Of a stretch of DNA of 16,783 bases, positions 16,076 to 16,783 are shown piece after piece. The translations under genes and the position numbers were made by a program. This DNA comes from Fimenecus sp045578245 (GTDB taxonomy: Bacteria > Bacillota > Clostridia > Oscillospirales > Acutalibacteraceae): the NCBI GenBank assembly GCA_045578245.1, contig JAZNJX010000052.1:1-16783 (forward strand). Reading direction: 5' to 3'. Below the pieces are notes generated by a model that saw nothing but the letters and a program-made list of their open reading frames with translations, did not search any database and was not told where the DNA came from. How positions within the stretch are numbered: position 1 is the first letter of the stretch; each line of letters starts with the position of its first letter.

Positions 16076-16615
16076 ATGAAAACAAAAAAACTTATTTTTA
16101 ATATCGCTTTATCTGGCATGTTTCTGGCTTTGGCTTATGTAATGCCATTCCTTACAGGGCAGATTCAACAAATTGGTAAAATGCTTTGCCCGATGCATAT
16201 TCCTGTTCTTCTTTGCGGATTAATATGTGGTGCACCTTATGGACTTGTCGTTGGAGCTATTGTACCAATTCTCCGTTCAGTCACACTTGGTATGCCTGTT
16301 CTTTTCCCAAGTGCAACAGCAATGGCATTTGAACTTGCTGTTTACGGTTTTATGGCAGGATTTCTTTATAAAGCATTACCAAAAAAGAAAATCAATATCT
16401 ATGTTTCACTTGTAGGTGCAATGATAGTTGGTCGTATTGTTTGGGGATTTGTAATGTTCTGTATCATGGGATTTGATTTTTCAAAATTCGGTCTTACTGC
16501 ATTCTGGACAGGTGCATTTGTTAATGCAATTCCTGGGATTATCTTACAAATCATTCTTATTCCAATCGTTGTAATGCTTTTGGAAAAGGCAAAGCTTATG
16601 TCAAATAAAAAGTAA
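16076..16615 (+). CDS. ECF transporter S component, substrate unknown
   Basis: The 179-residue protein is almost wholly hydrophobic, with about six membrane segments (roughly 5-25, 38-52, 55-70, 78-100, 105-132, 143-170). The segment LCPMHIPVLLCGLICG (37-52), the AFELAVYGFMAGFLYK stretch and the small size are typical of substrate-binding S components of energy-coupling factor transporters, which bind vitamins or other small nutrients and share an EcfA/A'/T module coded elsewhere. GAGAGG (16063-16068) is the ribosome binding site; it could fold into a weak GAGA-GGC-TCTC hairpin. The gene is divergent from the pyr operon and has its own leader terminator. Substrate cannot be inferred from the sequence. 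Confidence 0.8.
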   Translation: MKTKKLIFNIALSGMFLALAYVMPFLTGQIQQIGKMLCPMHIPVLLCGLICGAPYGLVVGAIVPILRSVTLGMPVLFPSATAMAFELAVYGFMAGFLYKALPKKKINIYVSLVGAMIVGRIVWGFVMFCIMGFDFSKFGLTAFWTGAFVNAIPGIILQIILIPIVVMLLEKAKLMSNKK

Positions 16616-16682
16616 ATAAAGCAGACGAGCAGCAGGAGTTAAGTGAACAAGTCCAGTAAAAACGGACAATAGAAAAAAGAAG

Positions 16683-16727
16683 CCCCTTATGGTAGAATTT
16701 AAGAAAACTACCATAAGGGGAATTTTT
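16683..16727 (+). terminator. Perfect 13-bp terminator-like hairpin before the last ORF
   Basis: CCCCTTATGGTAG (16683-16695) pairs perfectly with CTACCATAAGGGG (16708-16720) around a 12-base loop, followed by AATTTTT (16721-16727). It can end the ECF transcript. Its 3' arm contains AAGGGG, which is also the only ribosome binding site for the ORF at 16728. Confidence 0.8.
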
Positions 16728-16783
16728 ATGCCAAGAAGTTATAGACACATACAGGAATATGAAAGAGAAATTGTAGAATTAAG
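16728..16783 (+). CDS. Start of a transposase-like ORF, cut by the window end
   Basis: Only 18 full codons are present, reading MPRSYRHIQEYEREIVEL. The SYRHI-x-EYE-x-EI-x-EL pattern resembles, from memory, the start of helix-turn-helix OrfA proteins of IS3-like elements in Clostridia, which should continue into a REIGEKLG-type helix. This is a weak identification from 18 residues. The ATG follows AAGGGG by 7 bases. If it is an insertion sequence, its left end should lie between 16616 and 16728. Confidence 0.45.
   Translation, partial: MPRSYRHIQEYEREIVEL

Noticed and set aside
1..16783. CRISPR array, tRNA, rRNA or phage genes
   Set aside because: No spaced direct repeats, cloverleaf-like sequences, rRNA segments or phage structural proteins were seen.

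Overview
The window looks like the chromosome of an AT-rich anaerobic Firmicute, probably class Clostridia. The reasons are base composition, strong GGAGG-type ribosome binding sites, consensus sigma-A promoters, a PyrD/PyrK type 1B dihydroorotate dehydrogenase, an aspartate carbamoyltransferase with a separate PyrI chain, and an ECF-type vitamin transporter subunit. This assignment comes from reading the sequence; no database search was run.

Left part (about 1-6750): a cell-surface or lipid-linked sugar locus. A GT-C type membrane glycosyltransferase is read leftwards (87-1922). From a divergent promoter pair, a four-gene operon runs rightwards: two tandem radical SAM proteins with B12-binding-type N-termini (2095-3534, 3543-5018), a family 2 glycosyltransferase with two C-terminal membrane helices resembling polyprenyl-phosphate sugar synthases (5030-5965), and a sugar-phosphate nucleotidyltransferase (6001-6729). 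The glycosyl genes make a plausible chain from NDP-sugar to polyprenyl-P-sugar to transfer by the GT-C enzyme. What the radical SAM enzymes modify cannot be read from the sequence. A strong two-way terminator (6753-6780) separates this operon from the next.

Middle part (6800-15809): one long leftward operon for de novo UMP synthesis, in transcription order pyrC, carB, pyrK, pyrD, pyrF, pyrE, pyrB, pyrI. Most junctions overlap or nearly touch. It encodes every step except the glutaminase subunit CarA. A perfect TTGACA-17-TATAAT promoter lies upstream of pyrC. The roughly 88-nt leader holds an intrinsic terminator and a 17-codon reading frame that starts at the predicted transcript end and stops inside the terminator loop. 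This arrangement resembles the enteric pyrBI attenuator and has no visible PyrR site.

Right part (15810-16783): a divergent promoter, a short structured leader with an intrinsic terminator and a competing pairing, and an ECF transporter S component (16076-16615). The window ends in the first 18 codons of a transposase-like gene whose ribosome binding site lies in the 3' arm of a 13-bp terminator-like hairpin.

The points most worth a second look are the pyr leader, the ECF leader, the radical SAM/glycosyltransferase locus, and a recurring ATGGTA/TACCAT terminator-stem family.
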